NCBI GenBank assembly: GCA_002633025.1
Contig: NMRB01000299.1
Location: 268,830-332,829 of the forward strand
Reading direction: 5' to 3'
Origin: Notospermus geniculatus
Taxonomy: Eukaryota > Nemertea > Pilidiophora > Heteronemertea > Lineidae
Length of the DNA: 64,000 nt
Part shown: in pieces, positions 21,567 to 34,308 of the stretch
How the letters are laid out: each line of letters starts with the position of its first letter
Numbering within the stretch: position 1 is the first letter of the stretch
Program-made: the position numbers and the translations under genes
The notes under the pieces: model-generated
What the model saw: only the letters and a program-made list of their open reading frames with translations
Database searches by the model: none
Told to the model about the DNA's origin: nothing

Positions 21567-24469
21567 TACAGGCCTGCTCAGGGAGTCAGTTGACTTGACA
21601 TTCGACGTCTCATCTTGTCCGATTTCAGGTCTTCAAGAAGATTATGGAGATTGTGCTGCCAGACAGAACGAAGGACGTTTTATACTTAAAAGAATTGAAT
21701 ATCATGAAAATACTTCTCTCACAAATGGAAAAAAACATTTTATATGAGTCGTAAAACAATGTATATTTATTGTAAAAAGCTCAGAAATTAAAAACGGAAA
21801 GAAAAGTGTGGTATTAACTTACTGTGTTTTGTCTTTCATTCATTCTGTAGGCGACTCATTATTTCTGCTCCTCCCTGTAGCAATAGGACATTTAGTTCTG
21901 TTGGCCTCCATGAAGAACAAAGTGGACAAGGACACGAGGAAATGGGAGAAACCAGCTCCTATGGCACACTCATTCCTATCTTCTGTTCCGTTCTGCATTT
22001 TATGATGGCTCCACTAACTGAAGAATGGAGACTAGGTGGTGCTGTGAGAAGCTGGTGGAGGTTGGACTCCCTAATATGGCCATGAACTCCCTATGGCCAT
22101 CATGTGGAAAATCAGCCACCAGGTTGGGAGTAACATGAAAAGACTTGATATAAGTAATACTTGGACATTTATTCATCATAAGTATGAAGACAACGGGGGA
22201 CTTCTTTTAGAGTGAGAAGTCAACAAGTGTTTCGTCTTGATCACAATGTTATCTTACAGTACATGTACAATGTATATCAGAGAAAAGATAACTAAGACCC
22301 GTTAAAACAATGCATCAAATCATGATGACAGGACAAACCAGTGGTGCTCCATGTCAAACACTGGGATAAGTACCTACATTATAGTGAAGACAACAAAACG
22401 GAGGCATCTCATGAATGATGGAGATTGACCTGGGTATTCTGAGGGAATCAGTGGTTCTTGGCTCTTTCTCCCTGCCGTCTGCAGCGACATAGTGATGTTG
22501 ACTACCACGGAATAACCTCAGGGCTGGCTGCATGATAAAAGACAAGATGCTGGCACACAAGAGTCCCTGTAGGCCTTATATTCCATCTGATTAAAAACAC
22601 AAGTTGTATGATTTATCAGACAAAGCACTGTGATGAAAATGATTAATCAGAAAGTTGTAACTTCACTGTCCCGAGATATTTGCCCATGAAACTGGACGAG
22701 AATACAAGAACACAACTGAACTGGGTTTCAGAAGTTCCCCATTGGCAATGATTTACTCCTAACTGCACTACTCAAGATCTACTGCATACTATTAGAAGCT
22801 GCAATGAATATAGACATACATTTACAGGAAGCATTAATCAACAACCTATCATACAGTGACCTGACCAGCTTCCACCAACTAGAGAAGGCAGGACATTTTG
22901 GTCATTCTCTATCAGCAGAGCCTGTGACATCAGCAGGATGTGACAAAAAGTTCTTCTCTGTCACAACACTTAAGAAAACCAAACGGCAGGCCAATACCTG
23001 TCACATTTCAAGCTGAAGCTGTATTTTGCAAAACTTCACCGCAACTCCAACATAAACTCGGCATACCATTGGCTACAACCATTCTGAGGGTACCAACCAT
23101 GGCTATCCCTCAGATGATCAACATGAACTAACTACCGATATAGGAAATGTACACACTAGGCCCATTTTTTTCAAATGTGGCCTTGTGAAATAGAACAAGC
23201 GGTGGATAAACACTGTTACACAGCATGGGAAACATAAAGAAGTACAAAAATATATATTACAAGCATTTTTTCTACATGTACAATGCTTCTTTATAGTACT
23301 TTACATGTGTATGTACAGTATTTCAGTGCAAATGATACATAATTTCCTCTTGCATGATACAGGTAACCTTCTGACTTTGAACTCAAATACTAACTTATAT
23401 GTAAATGTAGAAGATTCTGCATAAGTTTTGCCCACAACATATGAACAGGTTGAAATATCGATTACCGGTACACGTGCAACAAACTCAACCAAATAGTGTA
23501 CATATAGGCAACAACATACCATTACATGTTGTGGAAAACAAGGATTTTCTGTCTGATTATAACTGAACACACCTTCATGATTCAGTGAGGACAACAAACA
23601 AGTACATGAATGTGCAGGTAGCAATTACTGGCAGTGCTAAACCTTTATAAAATTTGTGCAGTAACCAGGCATGTGTAACGGCAGTTCATTGTTGGCATCA
23701 GTTAATGACAACTGTTTTCAATGCAATGCATTCACTCACAATTTACTTCTTTCCAGTAGATGTCATTCCTGATTTCAATTTCAGGTTACTAGTGACATCT
23801 CATTTGCTGTCTAACATTACATCCACTACTTCAGAGTGGAGGCCAAATCTAGCAGCGTCTTGTGAGGAATAATATCCAACACCAGTAAAAAGTGAGGAGA
23901 TAATTTCATATATACACATATCCCATTCCCAGCTAAGAATAACCAGATATCTACAAGTACTTTACAAATGTCTCAATGACTTCTTTTAGTAGCCTAATCT
24001 AGATGTATACCATAGATATACGGTACTGAAGCCAATGTTCATAGAGATGACAATTGAAATATCAAAGCCAAGTGAATCATCAATATCAAGATCCATGGGG
24101 ATCTAAGTTAACTCATCTGCCCCCGGAGTCCAGCAGACAACATCTCTAAAAGTTTTCTCGCATCCTATGACATCAATTGGAAAATATTCGAAGAAAGATT
24201 GTTCATATCAACCATCTTAAGAATGTTTCTTCAATTTTTCCAATTCATTTCTGAGGCTTTTAGAAAACGTCAACAAAAGATACAGTATGCTCAAACCTGG
24301 GAGCAGATGAGTTTAAGTCATACAGTCAAAGCACTGGCTGCCAATTTCTCTTCAGTGGGCAGATCACTCATTCTGACATGCCAGAGATTACAATGTCTGT
24401 TATAGGACCCCCAAAAGCACGTGGTTATACATGTAGGACTAGTAGATAGTTTAAATATATTGACAACTT
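21567..24469. other. Non-coding stretch, DAD1 3' side and AMFR 3' UTR
   Basis: No coding gene is supported. Much of it is probably the AMFR 3' UTR (minus strand), because TTTATT at 22168-22173 reads AATAAA on that strand. The short open frame 21553-22005 on the plus strand contains hydrophobic stretches but matches nothing I recognise. Confidence 0.45.
22168..22173 (-). terminator. Possible AMFR polyadenylation signal
   Basis: This is AATAAA on the minus strand, 2.3 kb after the AMFR stop, close to the DAD1 3' side. Other weaker signals are possible. Confidence 0.3.
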
Positions 24470-27400
24470 CTATAAGTCATCATCTCTCCGTGCCAGCAGT
24501 CTCTGCTGCGCAGCACGGTAGGCCAGCTCCCGTGGATTAAGAACAGGGGAGCGGCTACCTCTGGGGACGATAACGGTATCACAGTCAAAGTTGAAATCAC
24601 TACTATCACAATTCTGCCCTTCCTCATCGGACGAGAAGCTGGCGATCTCCCTGTTGGCCATGTACTTCCTGAAATATCAAACATAAATCGTTATGAATGA
24701 GCAAATCAGGATAGAAATGAAATAATGCCGATAGTCAGGTTCAGTTAGTTCCTGTTCTTCAACTCATCTAAAATGATTGGCAATAGATATCTCTACCACA
24801 ACCTCTGCCACCTCTACCACAACTGTCCCAGAGGTCGACCAAAGCATGGCAGACTGGTTCTAGCATGGCAGACTGGTTCTAGAACTGGTGCTAGTACTTG
24901 ACGAGTAAACATGAAGATGACTCACTTTCTTGCAGATGCCAACAGTTCTTCTTTTCGTTTCTGCAGCATGTTTTCTCGTTCTGTCGACGACTTGGAAAAT
25001 CGGGAACCCACACCCGAAGCTTGCATCGGCTCATCACTACAAAAGGGCAGGAAACGAGTTAGTTCCTAGAGCACTGTCTTGCCTGAACCGATGACAGTCT
25101 ATTTAGTGCCAGGCTATTAGTTCAATGACGTTTACAAACCAGTTCATAACCTCTAACTGTTTTATTACCTGTCATTTGCATTCTCTTCATCACTGTGTGA
25201 TAAATCAAGGATGTTCTCATCCTCATAGAAGTTATTCACGATACGATGTGATCGATCGTCCTCATGGGCCTCGCTCACATCTGAACTTGACGATGATGAG
25301 GTAACCTGAAATCACAATCAGAGCAATTAACAGAATAGTTGAGGCAAGATTTTATTGAGGAGAGAATAACAGACACAACCAAATTTGTGAATCCTGTGTT
25401 TATAGGGTCATTGCTTACCTCCTCGCTGACTTCATGACTTGATGAGTCTTCATAGACAGGTCTATCAGTGGTAAGAGTAGTGAACGCACTCGTCTGAAGA
25501 AAACACATTTGATATAGTGTCTCGTACAATGATAACTTTCTCTCAACATGATATACCACTCCATGTGAATCTTCCCGAACAAACTGGCCCTCAGTGGACA
25601 ACTTGTAAGCGACTGACCACTTTTTCTACGATATCTCCTTCTCCACTATGATACATAATCCTGAAATAATTTCAAAACTGAAAACTCACCGGTGGAGCAA
25701 TCACACGTCCTTCCAAAATATTTTCGATTGTCTGCTCAATCGAGTGCGTCACTCTGAGGTCCTCCTGCAGAACGTTCAACGGCATATTTGGAAACACACC
25801 TTGCACTTGCCGTGCCATGTGATCAAAGTGCGAGTTTTGATTGGTTGGGACTTGTTGACGCACTGGCTGGTTGCCCAGCAACCTGGTGTGGGTGACTTCC
25901 ACAGAAAAACTTGGGAACCAACTGACATATCTTGAACCTGTAAGATAATTAGTGACATTGTAACGAAGTTTGGATATTAGGGCCACACACACCAGGATCA
26001 CAAGCAAGTAGTGGTATTCTTATCTCATTTTTGGAAATCTGTTCCCAGAGACGTGGAACATTATCCTGGACTGCTCGCGGGGTACTGATGGACGCCTTGT
26101 TTAAGCATGGGCCATTGGGCCATCTTTGGCCTGGTGGTTTAGGGCATGCTGCCCCTTAGTGCTGGCGATTGATGCCTTATGCAGGGATCCGTGGGTTCGA
26201 GTCTGGAAGAAGGACGTGATAACCTTCGCCTTGGAAACCCGTTTCTATTTTCATACCGAACATTATCCTGGCATATTGAAATATAGTTGCCAGCTTCTGA
26301 AGAAGGGGTTTTACCAGGAGTTTAAACTTCAACAGGAACAAATGATCTCACTTCATCATTCTAATAGACAAATGCAATAAACAAATTACCATCGAAGTGG
26401 AAGAAATGATTGGAAGTTTGATTGACTGGTATGTTGTCTTCTGGCTGGCCGGTGTCTGCATCCCCTGCTCCCCGCTCTGTGGGGATCGGTGTCTCCCCCT
26501 CCTGGGGGTCATTCAGAGATGTTCGACATGTCGGGCATGTTGTGTCCTGCTCCAGCCAAGACCGTAAACAGGAACTTAAAAGAAACAGAGTGGGATAGTT
26601 CACCAGGTGATATTGCTGGGAATGGAATATGACTGACCAAAACAAGACGATTAGGAAACAGCCCCTTTCAAGATGATCTTGAACAGCTGAAATTCCTCTG
26701 CCTACTGTCTCAAATTTCTCAGCAAAGTGTGAAGGTAAGGTGGCTAGAGGCCTTGATATGTCAAGATAAAGAAGACCTCAGATCAGATATCTTCTTAAAG
26801 TGTGATATAGGCCTATGGTGGCTGAATTTCTGTAACTCACTTGTGAAATATGTGTCCACATGGGAGTTTCCTGGCTTGTTCCATCTTGTCCCAGCAGATG
26901 GCGCAATCTTCATCTGATTCGAGGTCTTCAGCTGTTGCCATGGAGAACCTAAAGCATGATAACAAATGCAATAAATAAGTGAAATCTGTGTTTTTTTAAC
27001 TCTCTTAGCTTCAAAACCATGAATGGCTGATAGGGGCCCAAGCTCTCAACTAACTTTGAAGGCACGACACTAAACGAAACCACACACTTTTTTGCTACAA
27101 AGGTAGAATTCTCTATGTTCATCTCCTGAGAGTGAAACCTCACCTTTTCTCCATGCTATTCACCACTCTCAGATAGTTTTTATGGCGCTTGATTCGCCGC
27201 TGGAACTCGTAAAACAGGTACCTCAGCTGCATACAAATCACCAGGCTGGCCATGCTCAGGAAGATATTCCCCCAAATCTGTAATGAACACAAGAAAATTG
27301 TTCTAAAGTAAAACAAGTCTATTACGTAGTAAAAGTCACCATTTTGCTTTATATTTGTACCTGTGGGATGTAAGATTTAGAATCAATTTCAAATTGTAGC

Positions 27401-30400
27401 AAGTTAGAGTACATGTAAACTCAAACGTTTATGTCCCAAAATGATGACTGATTTTGATGCTCCTGTCCCATGGACAAACCAGGACTGGTAACCTTTGTGG
27501 AAAAAATACGATATAAACTCTCTACTCTCTACTCAGAAATGACCTGTTTGGGTCTAAGATTTGGTGTCCTTACAAAGAGGTGTCCATTAAGGGAGGTTAT
27601 ACTGTCTGATCAAACATACATCTATGATGAAATAGTCCTCTTACCAACATATGGAGGTGATGAGCAAAGTCTGTCAACAGTGCCGCTAACTCAAAGACTA
27701 ATTCTGTGTAATACACATAGAACCCTCGGTTTTCCCACGTTCCCTCCAGGCTGATCTCCCAGAGATGGGTTGCATACCTGGAAATTTTCAAAGAATTATG
27801 GTTTAGTTGGGTTTTGAAAACATTTGATATGCATAGATATGCCGTATATGATAACACTGAACTGACTACTGGAAAAAGTTGTGACATCATATTCTATCTT
27901 TAGCTACAAAAACACCACATCATGCAAATTATTCGTGATATAGGAAAATTCCCTTCTAAACTTTCAGATAGTTCCCAGCCCAATCATTTTCAGCCCCGTC
28001 AGACTTAACAAATCAGTGTCAAATGATGTAAATAGTTTATAGGAAATTTGATGCTGTCTATCAGTTACAAAGATACATTGAATGGCATGGCTCCAGGCAC
28101 AGCTGTCAACCTACACCGTGATGATCCATTCCATGTCACTCTAAGTTAAGCAAGATAATCAATGAATCTGCTGGACTTAAACATACATAACTTTTCATCT
28201 TCACAGCCAGCAATCATTCTGATTTCAAGATGCCCGAGGCATTATACAAAACACATTTTGATGTTGGCTTTTTAAAGATTCGGTAAAAAACAACTTGGAA
28301 AACAACACTGTTCATTTTTCAGAGCATTTCTATGGTCAGGTTAATCACATTTTTTCACCANNNNNNNNNNNNNNNNNNNNNNNNNNNNNNNNNNNNNNNN
28401 NNNNNNNNNNNNNNNNNNNNNNNNNNNNNNNNNNNNNNNNNNNNNNNNNNNNNNNNNNNNNNNNNNNNNNNNNNNNNNNNNNNNNNNNNNNNNNNNNNNN
28501 NNNNNNNNNNNNNNNNNNNNNNNNNNNNNNNNNNNNNNNNNNNNNNNNNNNNNNNNNNNNNNNNNNNNNNNNNNNNNNNNNNNNNNNNNNNNNNNNNNNN
28601 NNNNNNNNNNNNNNNNNNNNNNNNNNNNNNNNNNNNNNNNNNNNNNNNNNNNNNNNNNNNNNNNNNNNNNNNNNNNNNNNNNNNNNNNNNNNNNNNNNNN
28701 NNNNNNNNNNNNNNNNNNNNNNNNNNNNNNNNNNNNNNNNNNNATGTAGTTCTTTACATGTATTTTATGGTATTTCCCTGAAATCTCCATGACCTCAAGT
28801 TTCCAACACATACAAAGAGATGAAAATGAACACCTGTTATGCCTGTAAAACATGTACTGGGTACATACATCAGCTGTAAAGAATATCCTATACAAACGTC
28901 ACTGCTGGCCTAATTCCAAACAAACACAGTATTGATATTCATGGAATGGCTTAGTAGACAAGTGGATCTACCATCTGCTTGTGCAAAGTGTACATGATGT
29001 GATTTCCTAGTTCTAGCCCCCCCCCCCCTGCACACACACACAAGGTCTTTGGAAGATGAGAACGTATCAGGACCCCCCTCACAGTAGACATGGTAGATGG
29101 AAACTTTTGAGGTGTAGTTTCAATTTTAGTTCCACTGTGGTAGACCTACATGTATGCATTGAAAAGTATAGTAGTAGAGCTCAGTAATTTTAGAATTTCC
29201 CAAGTGCTAGGCCGAACTGTCGGGTTTCGAAGTTTGCTTCATATCTAAATGCCATGTAGTGTTTGAATGACATAGATGGATCTTGTGAGGTCTATGAAGC
29301 AATAGGACTGGATTGGTGTGTGGTTCATGTCTGATGAATGGCTTGGGTACATCAGATTACAGGACACTTTGTCTTACCTCTGCCACCATGAAGGCAAATG
29401 TATTGATTCCAGTTTGCAGTCCAACAAAAGCACACACCAGGATGAGGAAAGAACACATGATTAGTATCACCATAAGGAGAGCCAGTACTCGGATGTGGGT
29501 CCACTTGGGGGTGGTCGGAGAGAAGGAGAGCTGAAATCAAACAGGATGACAAGTCCATAACCATGATAACAGGCATCACAGCTTAGCCAATTCTAACATG
29601 TCTGAGGACACTACCCCTCAAAATATACTATTTGGGCAAAAAAATCTTTACATTTTAAGCTGCAAGATAAAGAATAGCACAAAATTGATGCACAAAATGA
29701 TAATAAGCAAAAAGTCAATCTCCAGAATTCACGAATTTTCGACCCCAACCGGGGTCTTTTTCAAGTGGAACTGTACAATCTGAGTTTCAGATTGTAAAGT
29801 TCCACTTGAAAAAGACCCCAGTTGAGGTCGAAAATTCGTGAATTCTGGAGATTGATTTTTGCTTATTATTATTATTATTATTGCAAAAGCTGCATGTACA
29901 TGTATGGTATAACAGATCAACTTCATGAGCTTTCACTTTTACAGCAAGGTTTGAAGGTACATGTACTAGTAAGCCTTCAAAGAAGCAGGATCTGTTGAGT
30001 TCTCAAGACAGGCAAGGTTTTGAGCGCTTTTTTTACTCTTCTTAGTCTCAATGAAACACTAGTAATAGTATTATAGCTTTAAAAACTAACTTACATATTC
30101 AAATCGATCTTTGCAGAGCTGTGTGAGAAGGTGAAGGAAACCAAGAACAGAGAACCAGCCACACCACATGACAACTTCATCCATGTTCTGAACATTCATC
30201 ACACCAAAGATGAATATAAATTTATAGAATACGAAGTTCCAAAACTTGTCACGGATGTGCTGAAATCAAAATGGAAATCAACTAGTAAGAGGGGAGATGC
30301 ATTTTGAGGATTGAGTATTCAGAGGTAAACTCAACACTGTGATGTTGAGTGGCATTTCCTTCAAACATGGGGATACCTAAAAACTCATAACATAATATTA

Positions 30401-31706
30401 CAGCAGCATTCAAATTCTGATTCACAAGATGCAATTTCCAAATTTGCTCCATCACTCACATATTGACAACATAATAAAACCAAACTCCTTACCTGTTGTT
30501 CACTGACCCTTAATTCTCCAAACACCATATTTTGGATTGTTTTCCCAACCAGAATCAGACAACAATATGCCATATTTATTAAAGTCTGAAAAAGAAAAAT
30601 GTCATTGATAATGATAGACTGACACAACTTAAGCCAATACTTCATAGGTATGTATGACCGAGGCATCATGGATGGCCAAGTGGGAATTGGGCAAGCCATG
30701 GCCCATAGTCCATGAACAAGTTTTGCATAACATTAACAGGGCTTCCCCAGAGGACCATAGGCATAGGGCCTTAAAATAAATGATTCATGGGTGGGATTGT
30801 CAAGTTTGCTGAGCAGTGTTTCATAATTAACACTGTTTTCAGTTTCACTCGATCTATGGTTAAGAAACTGAAAGTGACAGGGAAGGACATAGAGGACGGA
30901 GGCTCTTTAGGCCTACTTTCTCTTTGCATGACTTCGGTCGCACAACAATCCCCATCCAAAATCCCAGGGAAACCCTGCATTATACATGTATCACCAGCAT
31001 GATTCCCTCAGTAGTGTAGTGTGAAGTGGGTTCGGCCATTCTTCTTTTATTACTTGTTTGGCTGATCCGCCGATGTTCGTTTGGGGCTTTGTTGAAAACA
31101 AAATATTATTTGTAAAAATAGCCCTTTGCTTTTTTATTGCCCCTGATCTTAAAAAAACTGGATGGATATCTGAAATGAAAGTGTCGCCGTTTGACTTGAA
31201 TTCGGAAGCATGATGCGTTTTGCCGTTTTTGCTGATCCTGCCATAGTTGGGCTTGCCGAGGTTTTTTATTTTTTGAATGTTGTTTTTATTCCACCTATCT
31301 CCTATAATAGAGCAAAGAAATCGATCAAACAAGTATAAAGAATGGCCATAGCAAGGCCTAGGAATCTAAAAGACAGGGCCAAAGGACATGACATGTGACA
31401 GAGGTGCGCACCCAGATTGAGGAAGAAACTCAAACTGAAAAAACTCACCCAAACACACCAAGTTTCCTTTATCAAAATTTGGAACACATCAAACAAATAA
31501 TCATCCCATTTGTGAAGTATATCCACAGCATTTTCATGCTGAGTGACAGGATCTTGTCCTGTATCAGTTATATTCTGAGCCTGCTCAAATTTTTCAACGA
31601 CTGTCTGATGTGCAAAGAAGACAGCGCAGATCAGCAGGCCAACACTGAAAGTTGTGTAGGTTTGCAAACTTGGAAGTGGCAGTCTTTCCAGTAAAACTAC
31701 CGGCAT
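24470..31706 (-). CDS. AMFR: E3 ubiquitin ligase AMFR / gp78 (13 exons seen, one lost in a gap)
   Basis: AMFR is an ER-membrane ubiquitin ligase of ER-associated degradation. Exons in gene order: 31706-31449, 30585-30493, 30259-30095, 29530-29378, [missing], 27777-27645, 27277-27144, 26948-26841, 26574-26390, 25937-25690, 25493-25419, 25305-25169, 25036-24926, 24668-24470. Visible parts in order are the multi-span membrane region (FWNFVFYKFIFIFGV, LCKDRFEYLSFSPTTP), the RING-H2 finger (CAICWDK...LPCGHIFHNSCLRSWL...CPTC), the FHFDG / WFPSFSVEV linker, a CUE domain (HMARQVQGVFPNMP), a UBE2G2-binding helix (SRFSKSSTERENMLQKRKEE) and a C-terminal p97-binding VIM helix (YRAAQQRLLARR). All domains of vertebrate gp78 are kept. 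Phase requires the missing exon to be 3n+2 nt; it should encode about 14 residues. The predicted total is about 679 residues. Confidence 0.95.
26127..26204 (+). repeat. tRNA-derived SINE candidate in AMFR intron
   Basis: Box-A-like TGGCCTGGTGG (26127-26137) and box-B GGTTCGAGTCT (26194-26204) are spaced like a tRNA with a long variable arm (Leu/Ser type). It runs opposite to AMFR. No cloverleaf is convincing enough to call a functional tRNA gene. Confidence 0.45.
28361..28743. other. Assembly gap (383 N)
   Basis: This is a run of undetermined bases inside an AMFR intron. It, or its edges, should hold the small AMFR exon that follows FAFMVAE and precedes YATHLWE. Confidence 0.99.
29701..29868. 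mobile_element. Foldback MITE in AMFR intron
   Basis: Near-perfect arms of about 75 bp (TAATAAGCAAAAA, AATCTCCAGAATTCACGAATTTTCG, AAAAAGACCCC) fold around a short loop near ctgagtttcag. The right flank runs into an ATT microsatellite. Non-coding. Confidence 0.85.
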
Positions 31707-32229
31707 AATGACGATCGGTGCGAAATCCAGATTAATCAAATGATATCCTTGGATTATACGAAATGAAGATTCCGTTCTGAGGGTCAATATTATCAGAGAT
31801 TATCCACATCAGGAGGAGAAAATCAGGCTCAAAAATTCAGGTTGATTTCATCACTGTAAACATGGCGTGACCGAACAACACCCAGATATGTCGGCAAAAG
31901 TTTCCGCGTAAAGAAATTAATACCAATAATAAGATTCAAATTGACGCTTAATATTCCAATCAAATCAATCGTGGATACTATGTTGATTACAAAATATATT
32001 GTGTATATAAAAAATACAAGTTAAAGGAGAAACATATTTCACATAATTTTTTACGCGCAATAATATAAAGGTGCAAATAGTTCCAGTCTGGTCACAGGTT
32101 TCCTTGGAAACTGGTTAGTAAGACCTGATTACAAGTTGACCTGGTTATGAGGTTGACCTCGTTTAGGTAATCTCGTCTCGCGCATGGCGGGATTTACAAA
32201 AAGTAAAAAGTGATTGAAACTTGTGAAAA
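31707..32229. promoter_or_regulatory. Divergent AMFR / GINS3 promoter
   Basis: The two start codons are 523 bp apart and face away from each other. Near GINS3, TCTCGCGCATGGCGGGATTT (32171-32195 region) includes a GGCGGGA core resembling an E2F site, which would suit a replication gene. This is a motif-level inference only. Confidence 0.45.
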
Positions 32230-33292
32230 ATGTCATTTTCCGGCAATTCAACGTCTACTTCCAAAACACCAACCGGCTATGTTGAAAGCTTTTTCAATAT
32301 AGATGATATTCTGGCATCTCAGGAGCGAGTGCCATGTAAATTTTTGCTCCCAGTATATGGATTAGGTTGGTATTTTTTGGAAAATGAACTGTGGCTGTGC
32401 TAATCAGCTAATGTACATGATGCAGGCCAGGCCTACAACAGGGTGTCCCAAAAATAACACGCATCAATGATCAGATGATTGAAGCTGTTCAAAATGTGTT
32501 AACTTAAAGCATTCCTTCTTACCTTCTTAAGGCACTGTCAAAACCACAGACACATGAACTGAATGATTTTCATCTCTCTGTTGCAGGTTACATTGACCCG
32601 AATTCAGAAGGAAAAGACATCCTCCCAGGAGCGAAACTTGAGTGTCCATTCTGGTTTGCGAAGGCCCTGTGTAGTCGAAAACGACGCATAGTTTCTGTGG
32701 AAATACCAAAGCAGTACCGTGAAGGATACAGAGAAATCTTAAAAGCTGATGCTAATGTTGTTGATCTTCATAAACTTGGACCTCATTTCTATACCTTTGG
32801 GACTCAACTTCTGAGCTTTGATCACACCGAGTCGACAGAGATCGCCAAATCTTTATTACAGGTTGGTGGCTCTGCACAGCCAGGAGCACTTTAATTGGTC
32901 GTCACCGTCTCATACTCATCTCAAGACTCCCCAGCAATAGATGATGGATTTCAATAAGCTCTAACTGCAGTGTCAAAATTACCCCCAAAATATTCATTGT
33001 ATTCTTTCAAAAGTTGCAATGAAACAATGTAAATCAACATACCTTCACACTTTTTCAGACATTTCAAGACCGCTTCAGGAAGATAATGGACTCATCCCAG
33101 AATGCGTATTACACTGATGCAAACCAGCTTGAGGCGAAACTAGATGAAATGGAACGTCAGCTTTTTAAAGCTGGACAACAGGGGCTCAGAGACTTTCAAC
33201 GTTGGGAGACACGGCTTTCTGAAAAACTCATGACTTCTCAAATGGTTGCAAAACATAGGAAAAGGAAAAGAGCCATCATGGAGGCACCATAG
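32230..33292 (+). CDS. GINS3: DNA replication complex GINS subunit PSF3
   Basis: GINS3 (PSF3) is one of four GINS subunits that form the CMG helicase with CDC45 and MCM2-7. Exons 32230-32365, 32587-32861 and 33059-33292 join in phase to give 214 residues, the usual length. Conserved stretches are NIDDILASQERVP near the N terminus, LECPFWFAKALCSRKRRIVSVE, then VVDLHKLGPHFYTFGTQLL, and RFRKIMDSSQNAY, with LDEMERQLF in the C-terminal helix. The chosen ATG fits the family N terminus. The gene is head to head with AMFR and converges on the serine-rich gene that ends at 34309. Confidence 0.96.
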
Positions 33293-34308
33293 ACATCCAC
33301 ATATTTCACAACCACCTGTGAGATGGAGATTTGTAGAGATGTTCTTTGCTTTGCTTTGCTCTGGGGGCATTCAACAGGTCACAGCTCACACTATCATTTC
33401 ATTGTAAAGGTTCTAAGTGCACGAGATGACCAGTTCAGTAGTTGACATCTGGTTGTGCTTCTGCTATGGTTTTGTTATTTGTATTTTGTGAGTAAATAAA
33501 CATTTCTTGTCTTATCCATTGCTTCCCTCCCATTCCATCTCATCTCAACACATCTTCTGTTGAAATATCTTGTCTCCCATGCAATATATTGGACGTTGGC
33601 CCTTCTCACATCCATATAGAGCTGTTCTGCACATGTGACCCGCTTTGACAAAAACAGATGCATGTCGCTCAGAATGTGAGCCTCAACAAACTTAAATACA
33701 TTGCTTCAGATTTCATAAGACAGAGAATACTGAAACTGACAAACATTTGGTCTCAACCTGCCAAGCTAGCCACATGTCTCTGCTTTTGCCTCTGCTTTTG
33801 CCAGAGCAGGTCACATTCTGTAGGTGGTCTGCATTCCTCTCTACATACAACCTATCACGGACCTTGTGTGACATACACTGTGAAGATCCAGGTCTAGTAT
33901 TTGCCTTTAAAGCACTATTGACCGTATGCTGGTAAATCCACATCTGACAAACTTTACCTTATGAATTATAAATGAACTTTTATTGTTGTTGTAACACAAA
34001 TGGAAATTACTGATGGTGTCTAACTTAATGCCCAACATGGTGGGTACATGTAACCCATAAGAACATTTTACATGAACATAACAGTGGTATCTTTGATCGT
34101 AATGGGGTGATTTAATTCCAAGATGTTCATATACGATCACGTCTCACTGTAAAGCGATGAATCACATGCATTCCCTCAGCAGAAAAACCTGCCTGGAAGT
34201 ATTTTCTAAAAATAATATGATGACTTCAAGATGAATGATTGTTTTGTTATGTAAACATTGATGAGCCGAAGAAAAATAACAGTAGGCTGTAAACTTCTTG
34301 CAACAGTT
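33293..34308. other. Convergent 3' region between GINS3 and the serine-rich gene
   Basis: No coding gene is seen. GINS3 3' UTR occupies the left part, with its poly(A) signal at 33495. The right part is likely the 3' UTR of the minus-strand neighbour, with TTTATT at 33978-33983 reading AATAAA. Confidence 0.5.
33495..33500 (+). terminator. GINS3 polyadenylation signal
   Basis: AATAAA lies 203 bp after the GINS3 stop, followed by a T/G-rich stretch (tttcttgtctt). Confidence 0.55.

Noticed and set aside
21553-22005. Possible extra exons downstream of DAD1
   Set aside because: They have hydrophobic content and one acceptor-like site (attctgtag at 21850) but no recognisable product, and DAD1 is complete without them.
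26127-26204. Functional tRNA gene
   Set aside because: The boxes are present, but I could not fold an acceptor stem or anticodon arm; a SINE head is more likely.
28295-28895. Long open frames across the N run
   Set aside because: They consist of undetermined bases and carry no information.
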